64,000 nucleotides of DNA from Anthonomus grandis grandis (taxonomy: Eukaryota > Arthropoda > Insecta > Coleoptera > Curculionidae): assembly GCF_022605725.1 (NCBI RefSeq), contig NC_065546.1, positions 46,620,227-46,684,226 on the forward strand. The letters are read 5' to 3'. A program made the position numbers and the translations under genes. The notes below the pieces were generated by a model. The model saw only the letters and a list, made by a program, of their open reading frames with translations. It did not search any database and was not told the origin of the DNA. Positions 35,364-46,649 of the stretch are shown one piece after another. Each line of letters opens with the position of its first letter. Positions within the stretch are counted from its first letter, which is position 1.

Positions 35364-37730
35364 GTAAGTAGCTATATTAAAAATTCTTATTATATCGAAA
35401 AAAGGCATTCCTTTTCCCAGCTTTATATATTCGTAATAGTTGGCTTATAACTTTTGCAACTGAAGCATACGGAGTTATTCCATGCTAGATGTAAAGTGTT
35501 AACTCCACAGTTTTTGTTTTTTATATCCGAAAAGATCAAATGTTTTAGTTCTTGCTAAATGCAATAAAAAATATGTTAACTATGAACAGGTAAAAACTGA
35601 TCGCCCTATATTATCCTCTATCATAAAGTAGTCCAAGGACAATAATGTAAATGGTCAAAATATGTATATTTTTTTTTGTTTTTTTTTTATCTTCTACTGA
35701 CAAAAATAACAAAAAAATAACTCGTAGACTGATACGTGAATGAAAATGCAAAAAGAGGGTTTCAATAACCGACTCTATTAGCATTCGAAATCTTAAGTCT
35801 ATGTTAAGAAAAACATATTTACAACTTCAAATTTTAAAAAATCTGAAGATAATAAAATACTGTTTGAAATATTAGTTATATCTTAAAAAAGGCTACATAG
35901 TCCTATCATAACCAACTTACTAAATTTAACCCTTATATATTGTAACAATTCAAGTGAAAATAACTAGTCGAATAGCACCGCTTAATTACCGGTAATTATA
36001 TTCTAATTATATGCAATGGAATTGCGACACACGAATTCTCTCCTTATTAAATCCGGAAATGCTTATGGTGTTAATTCCTGTTTCTGGCTTAATACCACGT
36101 ACTCTAGAGCCTTATCACCCATAACTAAATCAGTATGGGGCGTTATATCGGTTATTAGTATGTAACGGTTCAATGGCCTATAGGAAATAGTAGAGGGAAG
36201 CTAAAGGAATAATGATGATGTAAGGAGGAGCTCTGAATATCTTATGGATGTAAAATCGGGACATAGTATTGACGTACCCATATGCAATAAGTAATGCATG
36301 TTACGAACGCTTTGTTTTAATGTGGAATCTTCTATTGTTTACCAATGAGATCTGCATCCAATTCACTTCGATTATCTAATAAAAATTAGTTTATAATAGT
36401 GAATTCTAAGCAATCAGTAGTACCACCGAAAGTAAAATTATATCCCTCATTTATCTGTAGAAACACCTTGGATAACACATTTTTACCCAATAAATCTAAC
36501 GATTTTCATAATTAAGGTATGAAAACTACAACTTTATAGAAGTGGGTGTCCTAGCCATTAAAGTTATGCATATTAACCTTAAATTTTGTTTTTAAAATTA
36601 GCATTAAGTATACAATTCTGCTGATGTTTCAAGTTCAATTTAATAATTAATAATTAAATATTCTAAGAGGTATTAAATGTTTCGAGTAAAATTAATATAA
36701 TTATTTAAAGTATCACTTATTATACGGGATGATGTTAAGGGTCTATTTTAATAATAATTAAAATTACTACTTTTTATTATATCACCTTAGATATAAAAGA
36801 AGCCTTATCTAAAACAAATTGTTTCCAAGGATATCCGTTGATTAAATTCTTATTTTATGTAGTTTGATCTAACTATATTTTTTTTTAATTTGAAGTAGAA
36901 CTTTAAATACCTCAACAAGGATTCCTTTAAAAAGAAAGTAAACTAATTTTATTAAATGCTTCTTAAAAAAGTAATTTAAAATGATTTTATTATCTAGTTT
37001 TATACATAAATATAATTTTGTAATTTTTTCATAAAGCCAATATTTTTTTTCTGGGTAATTTACATTTTTTTATCTACACCCATTTATTTTGCGAAAAACT
37101 AGAATTTATCCTTCTGATTATAAAAAATATTCTTTTTAAATAAATTGCCTATTATAACTTTTTGGTAGATATCTTTTAACTCACAGGTAAAATTTTAAAA
37201 CCTAAATAATTAATTTTTTTTTTAGAAAAAGCTTTAAGTCAATATTTTCAATTTTTTAAATCATTCATTTCCTTTTATTAAAATAGAAACTATATAAATA
37301 ATATACAAGTTATTTGCAATACATAATATATGTTTTCAATTAATTTCAACATCGTACAATAACCAAATATTATTATTATCATTATATTTTATATGTCATT
37401 AATAAATATTATTAAAATTTAAATTTAATTATTTCGTATTTAAATAATTTTAAATTTTGTAAAGCTACAGAAATAGTTACATGAAGAAATATTCAAAACT
37501 TGCTAAAAAAAAATTTAAAGGATTATCTTATCAACTTAAGTTATGCATATTATTAATTTTCACGATTAATAAATTTCACGTTAATTATGTAGATGTTTAA
37601 ATACCATTCTTTTAATAAAATTTTTTTTTTTATTTTTTAAGCCTTTAAGTGCGTCTAGTGCGGTACTTAAATTCATTTTTAATTATACAGAAAAAGTAAG
37701 AAGCTACTAGGATTTACTTTCTTAAAATCT
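35364..37730 (+). other. Intron of chaoptin-like gene, proximal part
   Basis: Starts with the donor GTAAGTAG. It is mostly AT-rich. A base-balanced patch at 36010-36340 (GGAATTGCGACACACGAATT, CGTACTCTAGAGCCTTATCA, AGTATGGGGCGTTATATCGG) has no recognisable coding domain. No further exon with leucine-rich repeats was found. Confidence 0.5.
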
Positions 37731-38208
37731 TGTTTAAAAAACAAAGTTTGAATATGGGTCTGGAACCTTAGATGGCAAAATTATCTTTAACTCAAATAAC
37801 TTTTGACGTACAAAAATCATTTATATATTAGATTATTAGATAAAAATTATACTTTTTTATCCCGTTACCTTGCTAAGAATATTTTAATAATGCATTAAGA
37901 TATTCTCAAGAACAGCCAAAATTCACTAAAAAAAAATTAGCAAAAAAATGGTTCAACCAAAACTGCTCTATCTATTGAAATTTTCAACCTAGAATAACAG
38001 TTTTACCCTTAGATGTATCCTTGGGAAATGCCTTAAATAAATGCAAAGGAAAACTAAAATATTTTAAGTGCTTCCTTAAGTATACCCAAATACCTCTTCT
38101 ACCTCTATGGTGGCCTTTGGATTTTGTTATCAAAATTGCCTCTATATCTCAAAAAATATTTGACTAGAAGGAATGTATTAGAAATATTAAAAATTATCAA
38201 AAAATAAC

Positions 38209-38640
38209 TACTTTTTCTTTGGTTGAATAGAAGTCCATATTTTGTAGGAGAATGCGTATATAAAGATAACAAATAGGGGAAGTCTTTATCTCCAAGAAAA
38301 ATGCATGTGGGACACTTAGGTAAATGTATTATGCATTTCGGCTGTGTAAACAGCCATCATCAGATACAGAACATTACAAAAAACATATACGTTCACCAAA
38401 TAAACCAAAAAATTACCCGTTATCGGGAAAAAAATTTAAAAAAATTTAAAAAAAATTTTTTTCCCGATAACGGGTAATTTTTTGGTTTATTTGGTAAACG
38501 TATATGTTTTTTGTAATGTTCTGTATCTGATGATGGCTGTTTACACAGCCGAAATGCATAATACATTTACCTAAGTGTCCCACATGCATTTTTCTTGGAG
38601 ATAAAGACTTCCCCTATTTGTTATCTTTACTTTTTCTTTG
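38209..38640. mobile_element. Near-perfect palindromic Penelope-like insertion
   Basis: TACTTTTTCTTTG occurs at 38209-38221 and 38628-38640, a likely 13-bp target duplication. Between them, 38261-38629 is a 369-bp palindrome centred at 38445. Its arms are about 184 bp and I find one mismatch outside the A/T-rich centre (C at 38393 in GTTCACC against GGTAAAC). A 39-bp unpaired extension (38222-38260) lies left of it. Each arm carries a CTGATGA-stem-GAAA motif. The arrangement matches inverted terminal repeats with a short extension, as known for Penelope-like elements. There is no coding sequence. Confidence 0.7.
38527..38554 (+). other. Hammerhead-ribozyme-like core motif
   Basis: CTGATGA (38527-38533), T, a 6-bp stem GGCTGT/ACAGCC closed by TTAC, then GAAA (38551-38554) reproduce the conserved core and stem II of hammerhead ribozymes. 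The mirror copy is on the minus strand at 38336-38363. Stem I and a standard cleavage triplet were not found, so self-cleavage is not supported; the motif mainly points to Penelope-like origin. Confidence 0.4.
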
Positions 38641-39420
38641 TTTATATTCCCTTAAAAAATATTTTCTAAAATTACTAAAGAATATCCCTCAACTGCCCGA
38701 GTTTTCAATTTATCATGATTTTAGCCTCAAAGCCTTTTTCAGGAATCCCTTTATATCAATGTAAAAGCATTATGGAAATATCTTAGTTAATTTCTATAGT
38801 AGCCTCAAAAGTGTTTACTTATATAAAAAATCTTAAAATTTTAATATACGTTTTACATTGAAACTTTAAGATTTTTGTATATAAATAAATCTTTTTGAGC
38901 ATACTATGGAAAAAAATTAAGATATTTCTATAATTCTGAAAATCTGAGATTTGATCGATCTTGGACCTTGAATAACAAAATTGCCTCTAACTCAGAATGT
39001 GTCTGAGATCCAAATAATATTCTTATATTAAATTATTGATAAATAATTTAGATTCCTTTAAAAATTATTTAATCATGAAGAAAGTGAATGATTGAATGAT
39101 CTGTTTCAGAACCTGAAATTTGATCGGTTTTATAATTTGGATCACAAAACTGATCACAAACTTCAAAGTATATTTTAATTATTCCTGAAGATGTTCTAGA
39201 AAATAATAAAGATTTACTACAAAAATTAGCAAAAAAAAAATTCTTAACCAAAACAGCTCTATTTACTAAAAATTTTAACGTAGAACGATACTTTTATCCT
39301 AGAATCTATCCTCAGAAGTTTTATAAATAAATGCAAAATTTGTAATAAGTCAAGTGGTTCTTTAGTAATACCTACAAATCTCATTTTATTTTTTTGCAAC
39401 ACAATTAATTAATGGTGGAT

Positions 39421-40765
39421 AAATGAGCCACAATACGCGTTGGAACTGAATAATTAAAATTTAGCAAAAAAATACATATTACTTATCAAGGTATTTTACC
39501 TTTCATTATTTATTAAAAAAAAAGCTAAATATAATAATTTAGTTACTAAAATTATTTATTATGCATAATATTAAATCATCTTAACGTAATAAATAAGAGC
39601 TTGATAAAAGGAGATGAAAAATGTGTGGTTATTCTAAAATTATAGTGTAAGTTACCTTCTAATTTTTCTGATTTTTTTTAAGATATTATTTTTAATTTAA
39701 AAACAGGACCTTAAATGTATAAACCTTAATTGAAGAAAATCAATATTTTTATATAATAATATAATTTTATTTAAATCTTTTACATTAAATCCCTTACAAA
39801 ATAATTTTTTCCCTTGTACCCACGAACAGAATCTCGGATGTAGAAAGGTCTTAAACCCCTTCAAGACGAGCCATAAAAGCTGGCCAGCGGACCTCAGGAT
39901 TGCCTTAAGTATTTATATGGCATAGAGGAAAGGTTAAGTCGTAAGTATTTATAAGGTTCTTTTTAGAACGGATTTTTTATTTAAAAAAATTGACTTGTTT
40001 TTATATAAATAATAGGTAGATTTAGGACAAAAGTAAAACATTCTTACAGACTTTTTTGATCCCTAAAAAATTATCTTTAGGACTATGTTAATTAATGGTT
40101 ATTAATTAAGATAAGAAAAACATTATTTGAAATTTACATTCGAAAGGTATACGTGCAACAACGTGTCATATTCCTTAAATGTATTTATTTATATTTTTAT
40201 GTTTTTTTAAATAAGGAACAACTAATTTATATAGTCCTGACTGTTCCAATCCGAAACCCTAATATTAAATAATAATTTGATTTTTTGCCAAAAAAAATTT
40301 TTATATGTAAAGCTAGTAAAGTAATACTTAAAGTATGTCTTGGTTTGTGCACAATTTTTTTGGAAACGAAAGCCATATATGTAACGATGGTTTACTATTT
40401 TTGTTTGTTTCCAATAACTACTAGCATCTTACGCTATTACGCGTAAGATGCGTATTCTTTCTTACGCTAAATACATGTTTGAGTTGAACTTTCCTAATAG
40501 ATCAGACTTTAGTTTTAGCTATGTAGTGCCTTAAAAATTAGGTTACTGCAAGTAAAACTTCTGTCGACTGCAAAGCAGCAGATTTTGCCGCTAATGTACA
40601 TAATAATGATATTATTTATAAGCAGTAAAAACCAAATAGGCAATAGAACATATTCTAACGGCTTACAAAAAGGCGTCGTCATATCAGCATTTATATACTG
40701 ACTTCTATTTTTAACATTTTTTTTTAAATTTTTTTCATTTTATTTTCCATTTTTCTGAACACGCA
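39421..40765. other. AT-rich stretch, no recognised gene
   Basis: A base-balanced patch at 39820-39930 (AGACGAGCCATAAAAGCTGG, CCAGCGGACCTCAGGATTGC) is unassigned. The rest is A/T-rich. Confidence 0.4.
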
Positions 40766-40769
40766 GTGC

Positions 40770-40890
40770 CGCAGCTTATATATTAAGATCTTTTGACTTA
40801 CATTGTCAAAAGCTCCAGCGATATCTAAAAAAATTATTGCTGTCGAGTGATCCTTGTTTTGGACAAGAGACCAGAAGTAAGTGACTTCAT
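40770..40890 (-). pseudogene. LINE RT motif A fragment
   Basis: The minus strand reads 'STAIIFLDIAGAFDNVSQKI' followed by 'LIYKLRHC'. This is the catalytic motif A region of a LINE reverse transcriptase (D-I-x-G-A-F-D-N), in the style of R1/LOA-like elements. The open frame is about 35 codons and nothing else is recognisable nearby. Confidence 0.7.
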
Positions 40891-41023
40891 TCGGAAATTT
40901 TAAAGTTTTCTTCCTTTAATAACTCACTATCCAAATCAATCTGTTTAATGCTAATATTATTTAAAAATAAACGGTTTTAGCCTCCTCAGATTAAAACAGA
41001 AAAAAACTTATAAAAAGCAACAT

Positions 41024-41515
41024 GCAGGATGTTCCACTTAAAATAGAAGCAAGCCAATAATTTGGTTGTTTGTTGATTGATCTTTTAAATTTTCTTTTTT
41101 AATTTCATTCAAATGAGGTATCTCATAGACTTAAAGTTTGATATTTTTTAATTCAACCCGAGATAATCAAGTTCTGATTTTGATAAATATTGATACATTA
41201 TAATTTTTTTAAGTACATATTTAGCATTCCACTCAATACTAAAAAACTAAAAGTCAACATTAAAATTGATAGACTTTCCTATTTGTTGAGCAAACTTTTT
41301 GTAATTTTTATCTAGAAATTTCTTGTTATGTTTGTCTTATTCGAGTTTCTAATTCTTCTAATGTCCATCGACGGTTTTATATACTTTATTTTTGATACCA
41401 CCCCACAAAAAGAAACTCAAAAATATTAGTTCTGGAGATCTACAGGGCCATGCTACAAAAAGACTTTTATCACTATCCTTTTCCGAATAAATACAAATAT
41501 TAAGCTGTAATGTGT
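41024..41515 (-). mobile_element. Mariner-like fragment joined to piggyBac remnant
   Basis: The minus strand encodes 'WPCRSPELIFLSFFLWG' then 'IKNKVYKTVDG' (41358-41460), the last catalytic block of the mariner-family transposase. A decayed tail (LEELETRIRQ) follows down to about 41260. The end near 41024-41047, CAGGATGTTCCACTTAAAAT, looks like a mariner TIR. The other end is missing because the sequence passes directly into piggyBac coding sequence near 41515; the two share one open frame (41358-41564) by accident. Confidence 0.65.
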
Positions 41516-42310
41516 CTTTGCATCGCCTAAGGCTATATTTACGTACCTTGTTTGGCATGTACATCCTAAATTTGCAATGTCCTCTGAATCTGACAAGCAG
41601 TTATTCTATGCAAGCATATTCACCGATAGAGTAAGATGCTTCACAGTTTTTAATAAATGTATTAAAAATCTAAGAAATTTCAGCGATCTCGTATTTTTTC
41701 GCGCATCTCTAATTATCAAAATAACGGCAGGCCAAGATAACCAAAGCTCGCTCCAGTGAAATAGCACATTGAAATACATCACATAATATTTATGTTTATA
41801 TAAGTATGGCGATCTGGATCAGAGAATGTTTGCCTAACTTGTGACAGCTTTTCATTCGCATCGAAAATTATTTTATCCAAAATATCTCAGTACACAGTAG
41901 CTCCCATAAAGAAATGTTATTATAATATTTTTCTAGCTGTTTTGCAGGATCAATATTATCTGGAAGATGTGAAATTATGTTGTGCTGCCTTGTACGAACA
42001 TTTGCATTTAGAAATTTAAAAGACCATTTCAATATATTTTCCTATAATAACTTTTAGGATTGCATTTTTTTTTGGGTGATGAATCTTGATTAGTATCAGA
42101 ATTTAAAGAGCCTTGCCTCGAGTCCACATCATTTTCCCGATCACTTTGGGATATCTCTATTTCCGAATTAGTTTTATAGTCGCTTTGAATATAAGACGCT
42201 ATATTGTTACTTTCATCGTCACTTTCTAATTCATTCAAAACAGTTTTAGCCCACTCCTCATAATAGGGATCATCTGCTATCATTTCAAGAATAGCAAAGG
42301 TGAAAACCAT
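41516..42310 (-). pseudogene. piggyBac-like transposase N-terminal half
   Basis: Frame 42029-42310 gives an acidic N-terminus ('DPYYEEWAKTVLNELESDDE', then Ser/Asp-rich), as in piggyBac relatives. Continuing with frameshifts, 'VRTRQHNIISHLP' (near 41990) matches the start of the DDE_Tnp_1_7 domain. Further on, 'DVFQCAISLERALVILACRY', 'YSIGEYACIE' and 'LLVRFRGHCKFRMYMPNKVR' (41535-41760) match the region through the first catalytic Asp. At the first catalytic position the sequence reads 'IE-stop' where active enzymes have Ile-Asp-Glu, so the acid is lost. The C-terminal half is replaced by the mariner fragment. Confidence 0.75.
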
Positions 42311-42489
42311 CGCATCAATAAGTAAACACTATCGATAAAAAGAACGTAACTGGTGCAAACTTTCGCAAGCCCCACTTTTTTACTAATGTTGTAAAATCAA
42401 ACATTGGGAAAAATGACAGGCATCATGCTTACCTTGGAGAACTGATGAATAACTGAACGAAAACTACACAGGCTAGCACGGGCCTCCTA

Positions 42490-43410
42490 CTATTATTTAA
42501 TATAATGCACACAAAACTAATGCTTTATAATGCTATTGCCCTTTCCCATCTGCAATTCTGTTCGATATTATTATTTAATTTATCTCAATATATAATAAAC
42601 CGATTTGAAATAATACAAAATAGAGCTATAAGACTGATGCTTAATTATAATTGGAATACTCAAGTTGTGTCTATGTTAAACGTCCTAGGTATGTTGTCTG
42701 TGAACCAAAGAATTATGTTTAATGTTTATCTGTTTATTTTTAAATTAAAACATTGTCTGCTACCAGACTATATCTATGATAAATTGCCAATTTTTAATAA
42801 TGTTTACAATTATCATACTCGCAACCGAACAGTTTCCTAGTTGACAGATGTAATACAACTCAGTTCCTCAAGTCAATATTACATAGGGGCTTAATAGAAT
42901 TCAATAGGTTACCGGCTAGTCTTAAATTCTGTGATAGTTATAACGTGTTCAAAAAGCTCTTGAGAAAATTTGTTCTAGAGATTTAGTATTTGTCTTTTTT
43001 TATCTTTATTCTGTGTTATAAGTTTTATATTTTGTGTTATATTATTATACGTTTTATTTTATAGGTTTTAATTATTTTGTGTCATAATAAGTTTTATTTA
43101 TTATTTATTTTACCTTAATTTATTGTGTGTTTGTGTTCTGATTTTATTAAACATTTTATATTTTAAAATTTTATTTCAACATTGTATATGTTTTTTTTTT
43201 CTTACCTTTTTTTATATTCCCACTCATATGTGAATGCATAATCTTAAACATGTTTATTTGCCAACAATACTCGTAGCTTATACCAGCACTATTATTGTAA
43301 TATTATACTAATTTTTTTGTTTTGTTGTGGCTTTTAATATTATATTAAATGCCATACTTTGTATTTTATTTTCATGTAGCAGATTTTGCTAAATAAAGAA
43401 AGACTATGAT
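42490..43410 (+). pseudogene. LINE C-terminal end and 3' UTR
   Basis: Frame 42505-42840 encodes 'LMLYNAIALSHLQFCSILLF', 'RFEIIQNRAIRLMLNYNWNT' and 'YIYDKLP', all typical of the region after RT in jockey/CR1-like LINEs. After a stop, another frame continues 'FLKSILHRGLIEFNRLPASL' and 'FKKLLRKFVLEI', ending at 42984. An A/T-rich 3' UTR follows to the tail CTAAATAAAGAAAGACTATGATTATATGAT near 43390-43410. The RT core is missing. Confidence 0.8.
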
Positions 43411-44240
43411 TATATGATGTGAAGATCCCTAGAACTCTTGGAGTATAAGTAACCTTTCCCCACCAGTCGCAGGTTAATAATATAGTTTTATTATCAACGT
43501 AATAAAAATTAAATAAATGATAATTAGCAAAAGAGATATGAAAGGAGATACGTCGAGTTAAATATGTTCAACAATATTACTGCCTTGATACTATCATAAA
43601 GGACAAATTTCGGTGGTATTTCACAAATTGGGTAAAAGAAGGCCCGGAAAACAAGAACATTAGGCTCAGTGGAGATGTTACAAGAAAAAGGTCTAATTAT
43701 CAATATCTGTGATCAATAAGTACCTAAAGAAAAAAAGAACGCCAGAGTTAACTTAAAAAATATATCTAGGGGTTGTCCTACAAGTGACGTCCAAATGAAA
43801 GGAGGCGATAGTGAAGATCATTTTCTAATTTTTATAAAAATCAATTTTTGCATCATGTACAAAATTTAGAGCAAGAATATTATAATTTATTTTCTCTACT
43901 TTATAAAGTTATTTGGTGCGTGTCTAAAGAGTGCATCATTTCATGAATATGATTTTGATGAGTAATTGTTGCTTTCGGTAGTAAAAAAAAACATTTCTCA
44001 ATATGCTTAATTTTAACATACAAATCATTTGCTTTCCAAGTAACGCTGACAGAAACAAGATTACTATGATAAGTTTACAGCTAACAGGAAAAAGTGACTT
44101 ATTTAATGAAGAGTCTTATACTGTTAAATACTTTTAAATAAGTGATACAAGACTTTTGATTGACATTTTTATTAAATTAATCAATTTTGGTCAAAAATTA
44201 CTTACCTCACAACTAAGTCTAAATAATGTAAAAAGGGGAT
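43411..44240. other. Stretch without recognised gene
   Basis: Mixed composition. The phrase CTAGGGGTTGTCCTACAAGTGACGTCC near 43768 resembles a mariner-type terminus and might be the distal end of the 44245-45100 remnant, but no partner was confirmed. Otherwise nothing recognised. Confidence 0.35.
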
Positions 44241-44244
44241 TTTA

Positions 44245-45100
44245 TTGCTTACAGACATCACAATAACTGTTCAAAAATGTGAATGCCTTAATAACAATTC
44301 AGCAAAGGTGAATGAAATTACTTTTTATGTGCTGGAAAACTCTTTGATTATTGATACTAACGATGGCTGCTTGTCTTATTTTTTTTCACAATTCCACTTC
44401 AGTCTGGCTTTCATTACTAGTAACAAGTTCTTTGAAATATTCCACAGAAAAAAGTCAATGAGGTTCAGGTCAGGTGAGCGCGGCGGCCATTTTTAGGATG
44501 GTTCCTCCCCTTCCATCCATCGATTATGCAAAGTATTAAGAAAATGTGTTGGCGTGTTCCTAGAGATGCGTCTTAAAGTAAAACGTTCAAGTAATGTTGC
44601 CAAAAATGTAAATAAACCTCGTCATTGAGTTTTTCTATTAGTCCCAATAATATGACCTCAATGATTACCGCTTATAAATTAATTGAAAATTGATGCTGAA
44701 AATACGAATTTCCTACCATTTTCATGATTAATATAATCCCAGTAATGTAAATTGTGTATAATAAATCACCCCGTTTTTTCAAAACTGCTTTCGCAATCTA
44801 CGTTTTTTTTTTGGAAAAGTTGAGGATTTTTTCTATTACCATGCAGCATTTCCCGACAAAACTGAATCCCTTTTTCATAGTCATTAGCCAAAAGTACTTA
44901 AACACGTTGCATATAATAAGGATATAACAGAATGGCAAACGTCTTGATATGCGAAGAATGCTTGCTATTGGATCTTCTTCATCGTTATCATTCCTAGGCC
45001 TTCCTAATTCCTTTACCAGGTGTTGCTTTCTAAATAATACTGATGCCATTTATGAACACTGTAGTCAGGGTAGCGATTTCGACCGAAAAAACGTCTTCAT
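44245..45100 (-). pseudogene. Mariner-family transposase remnant
   Basis: The minus strand from about 45050 down reads 'RKQHLVKELGRPRNDNDEED' (linker between helix-turn-helix units). After frameshifts it reads 'YYMQRVQVLLANDYEKGIQF' (44850-44900), the 'NHYWDYINHENGRKFVF' region (near 44720), 'HIIGT', and 'LNDEVYLHFLATLLERF' (44580-44620). 'WPPRSPDLNLIDFFLWN' (44440-44490) is the last catalytic block. At least four frame changes and several stops are present. It is the same broad family as the 53501-54493 copy, but clearly older. Confidence 0.7.
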
Positions 45101-46640
45101 ATTCACAAAGTTCATAAGCGTATTGCATTTCTGCATATTCGCGAAAAGTATAAGCTATTTATATAGGTTTACTTGTATTAGTAGTAAAGGACTGAAAATA
45201 CCACAAAGACAAACAACCTAAAGTATAACAAATGTGGCAGAAGATGAAGAATGTGGCTTGTTGAAATCTTAAAAATTATTGCATCTTTATTTTTCTTATA
45301 ATAAAATGTTTGACTGTATGAAAATCTGTATTAAATAAGAAGGTACCTTTTTCTGATACCTGTTAATTTTTGGTCGTACATGTGCTTTGTAGCAGCCTCA
45401 ACTCAAACGCAAAAATTTGTATGTAAAATTTAACCATAGAAACAGTAATAACTGTTAAACCATCATTAATACGGTTATTTTCATTAGAAATGACTTCTAT
45501 CGGCTCACTTCTGGGACACCTTATATAATAATTTTCCTTTGCTACTTTCAATTATCGATTTACTTGAATAGTTTAAAAATGGTACCTCGTTAATAAAACC
45601 TGTTATTGTAGGTTTGCAAATGGTACAATTGCTCTTATGGTAATAACGCCAACGTTATGCATATTTACCAGTTAGTAATTAGCCGACTCTATGAACAGAG
45701 GTAAACATGACGATTCCTACCAATTACTAAACAGACGCGTCTTGTTTGCAAATTAACAACACGTCAAATATCCTCTCTCATTACCGCTTGTCTCATGAAT
45801 TGCTTGCACCGCTCCTGCCAATATCCGATATTAAAACTTGTGAAACTCATCAAGCGAGATGAGCACGATAATCAGTTGAAAACGATCGATAAGGTGCAGG
45901 CGCCGAAATTTAAATTATATATAAATGGCATAATTAGAGTTAATGATACTGTACTTAATACTATCATTATTTTTAATTAAAAGATCTTTTTGATGTTTTT
46001 GATCTTTATTAATTCGAATTCCATAGAAGGTAAGTAAACTCGAAATTGTTTAAGGATATCTTGAAAAATTGAAGACGACAAATTTTCAAATTTTATTTGC
46101 TTTTTTAAGAATTCGAATTAACGCCATGTATATATTCCTAATTAAAAAATAATTAATTTTAAACCATTTTAAAGAACATAAGTAACAAAATTGAAAAATG
46201 CCACTAGCTTTCATATAAATTGGGTTTTAACTGACCAAAGCCTCTATCTGAAAATCGACCGCAATTTTTTAAATGAGCAGCTTTAAATTCAACCTATAAA
46301 TTCGATCGGACCTTTTTATGTGTCCGGTAGTTTAGTTAAATCCATTATAATTTGTTTGGTAATAGGGTTGATGTATTTTTTTACATGCCCGATCAATTTT
46401 AGATAAAAGAACTGGGTATAAAATTTATTAGATAATTTGAAGTGATTATATAATCAGAAGTTTTAAATTTAATTAATTTTAATTATAGTCAAATATTAAA
46501 AAAAAATAGTTATAAAGACAATTATAAGAAACTAGTTATAATAGTATGTTGAACTTTCTATGCTATAGATTTTTTTTAATTATTCGGGTATGCATTTCTA
46601 GAAATTTTCATTTCTCTCTTACAAAAGATTTAGAAAAGTT
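45101..46640. other. Non-coding stretch with a base-balanced island
   Basis: 45620-45910 is less AT-rich than its surroundings and contains homeodomain-type words (CAGTTAGTAATTAGCC, CCAATTACTAAACAG). It also has CAGACGCGTCTTGTTTGC and GATAAGGTGCAGGCGCCG. A 61-codon frame (45795-45980) crosses it without a recognised domain. As it would lie in the chaoptin-like intron, an enhancer is possible. The rest is AT-rich. Confidence 0.35.
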
Positions 46641-46649
46641 TTAAAAATT

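Larger units (their letters stand above)
37735..39420. repeat. Degenerate direct repeats around a palindrome
   Basis: 37740-38080 and 38950-39350 are related in direct orientation, with shared phrases such as GGA-CCTT-GA-AACAAAATT, AACCAAAAC-GCTCTAT-TA and TAAATAAATGCAAA. A third partial copy starts near 38110 (TTTGTTATCAAAATTGCCTC). The 38222-38627 insertion lies inside the array. No coding sequence is recognised. Confidence 0.55.

Noticed and set aside
38336..38554. A complete active hammerhead ribozyme
   Set aside because: Only the core and stem II are present; stem I pairing and a cleavage triplet could not be built from the flanking bases.
44949..45221. 90-codon plus-strand frame
   Set aside because: Opposite strand to the mariner remnant; no motif of its own.
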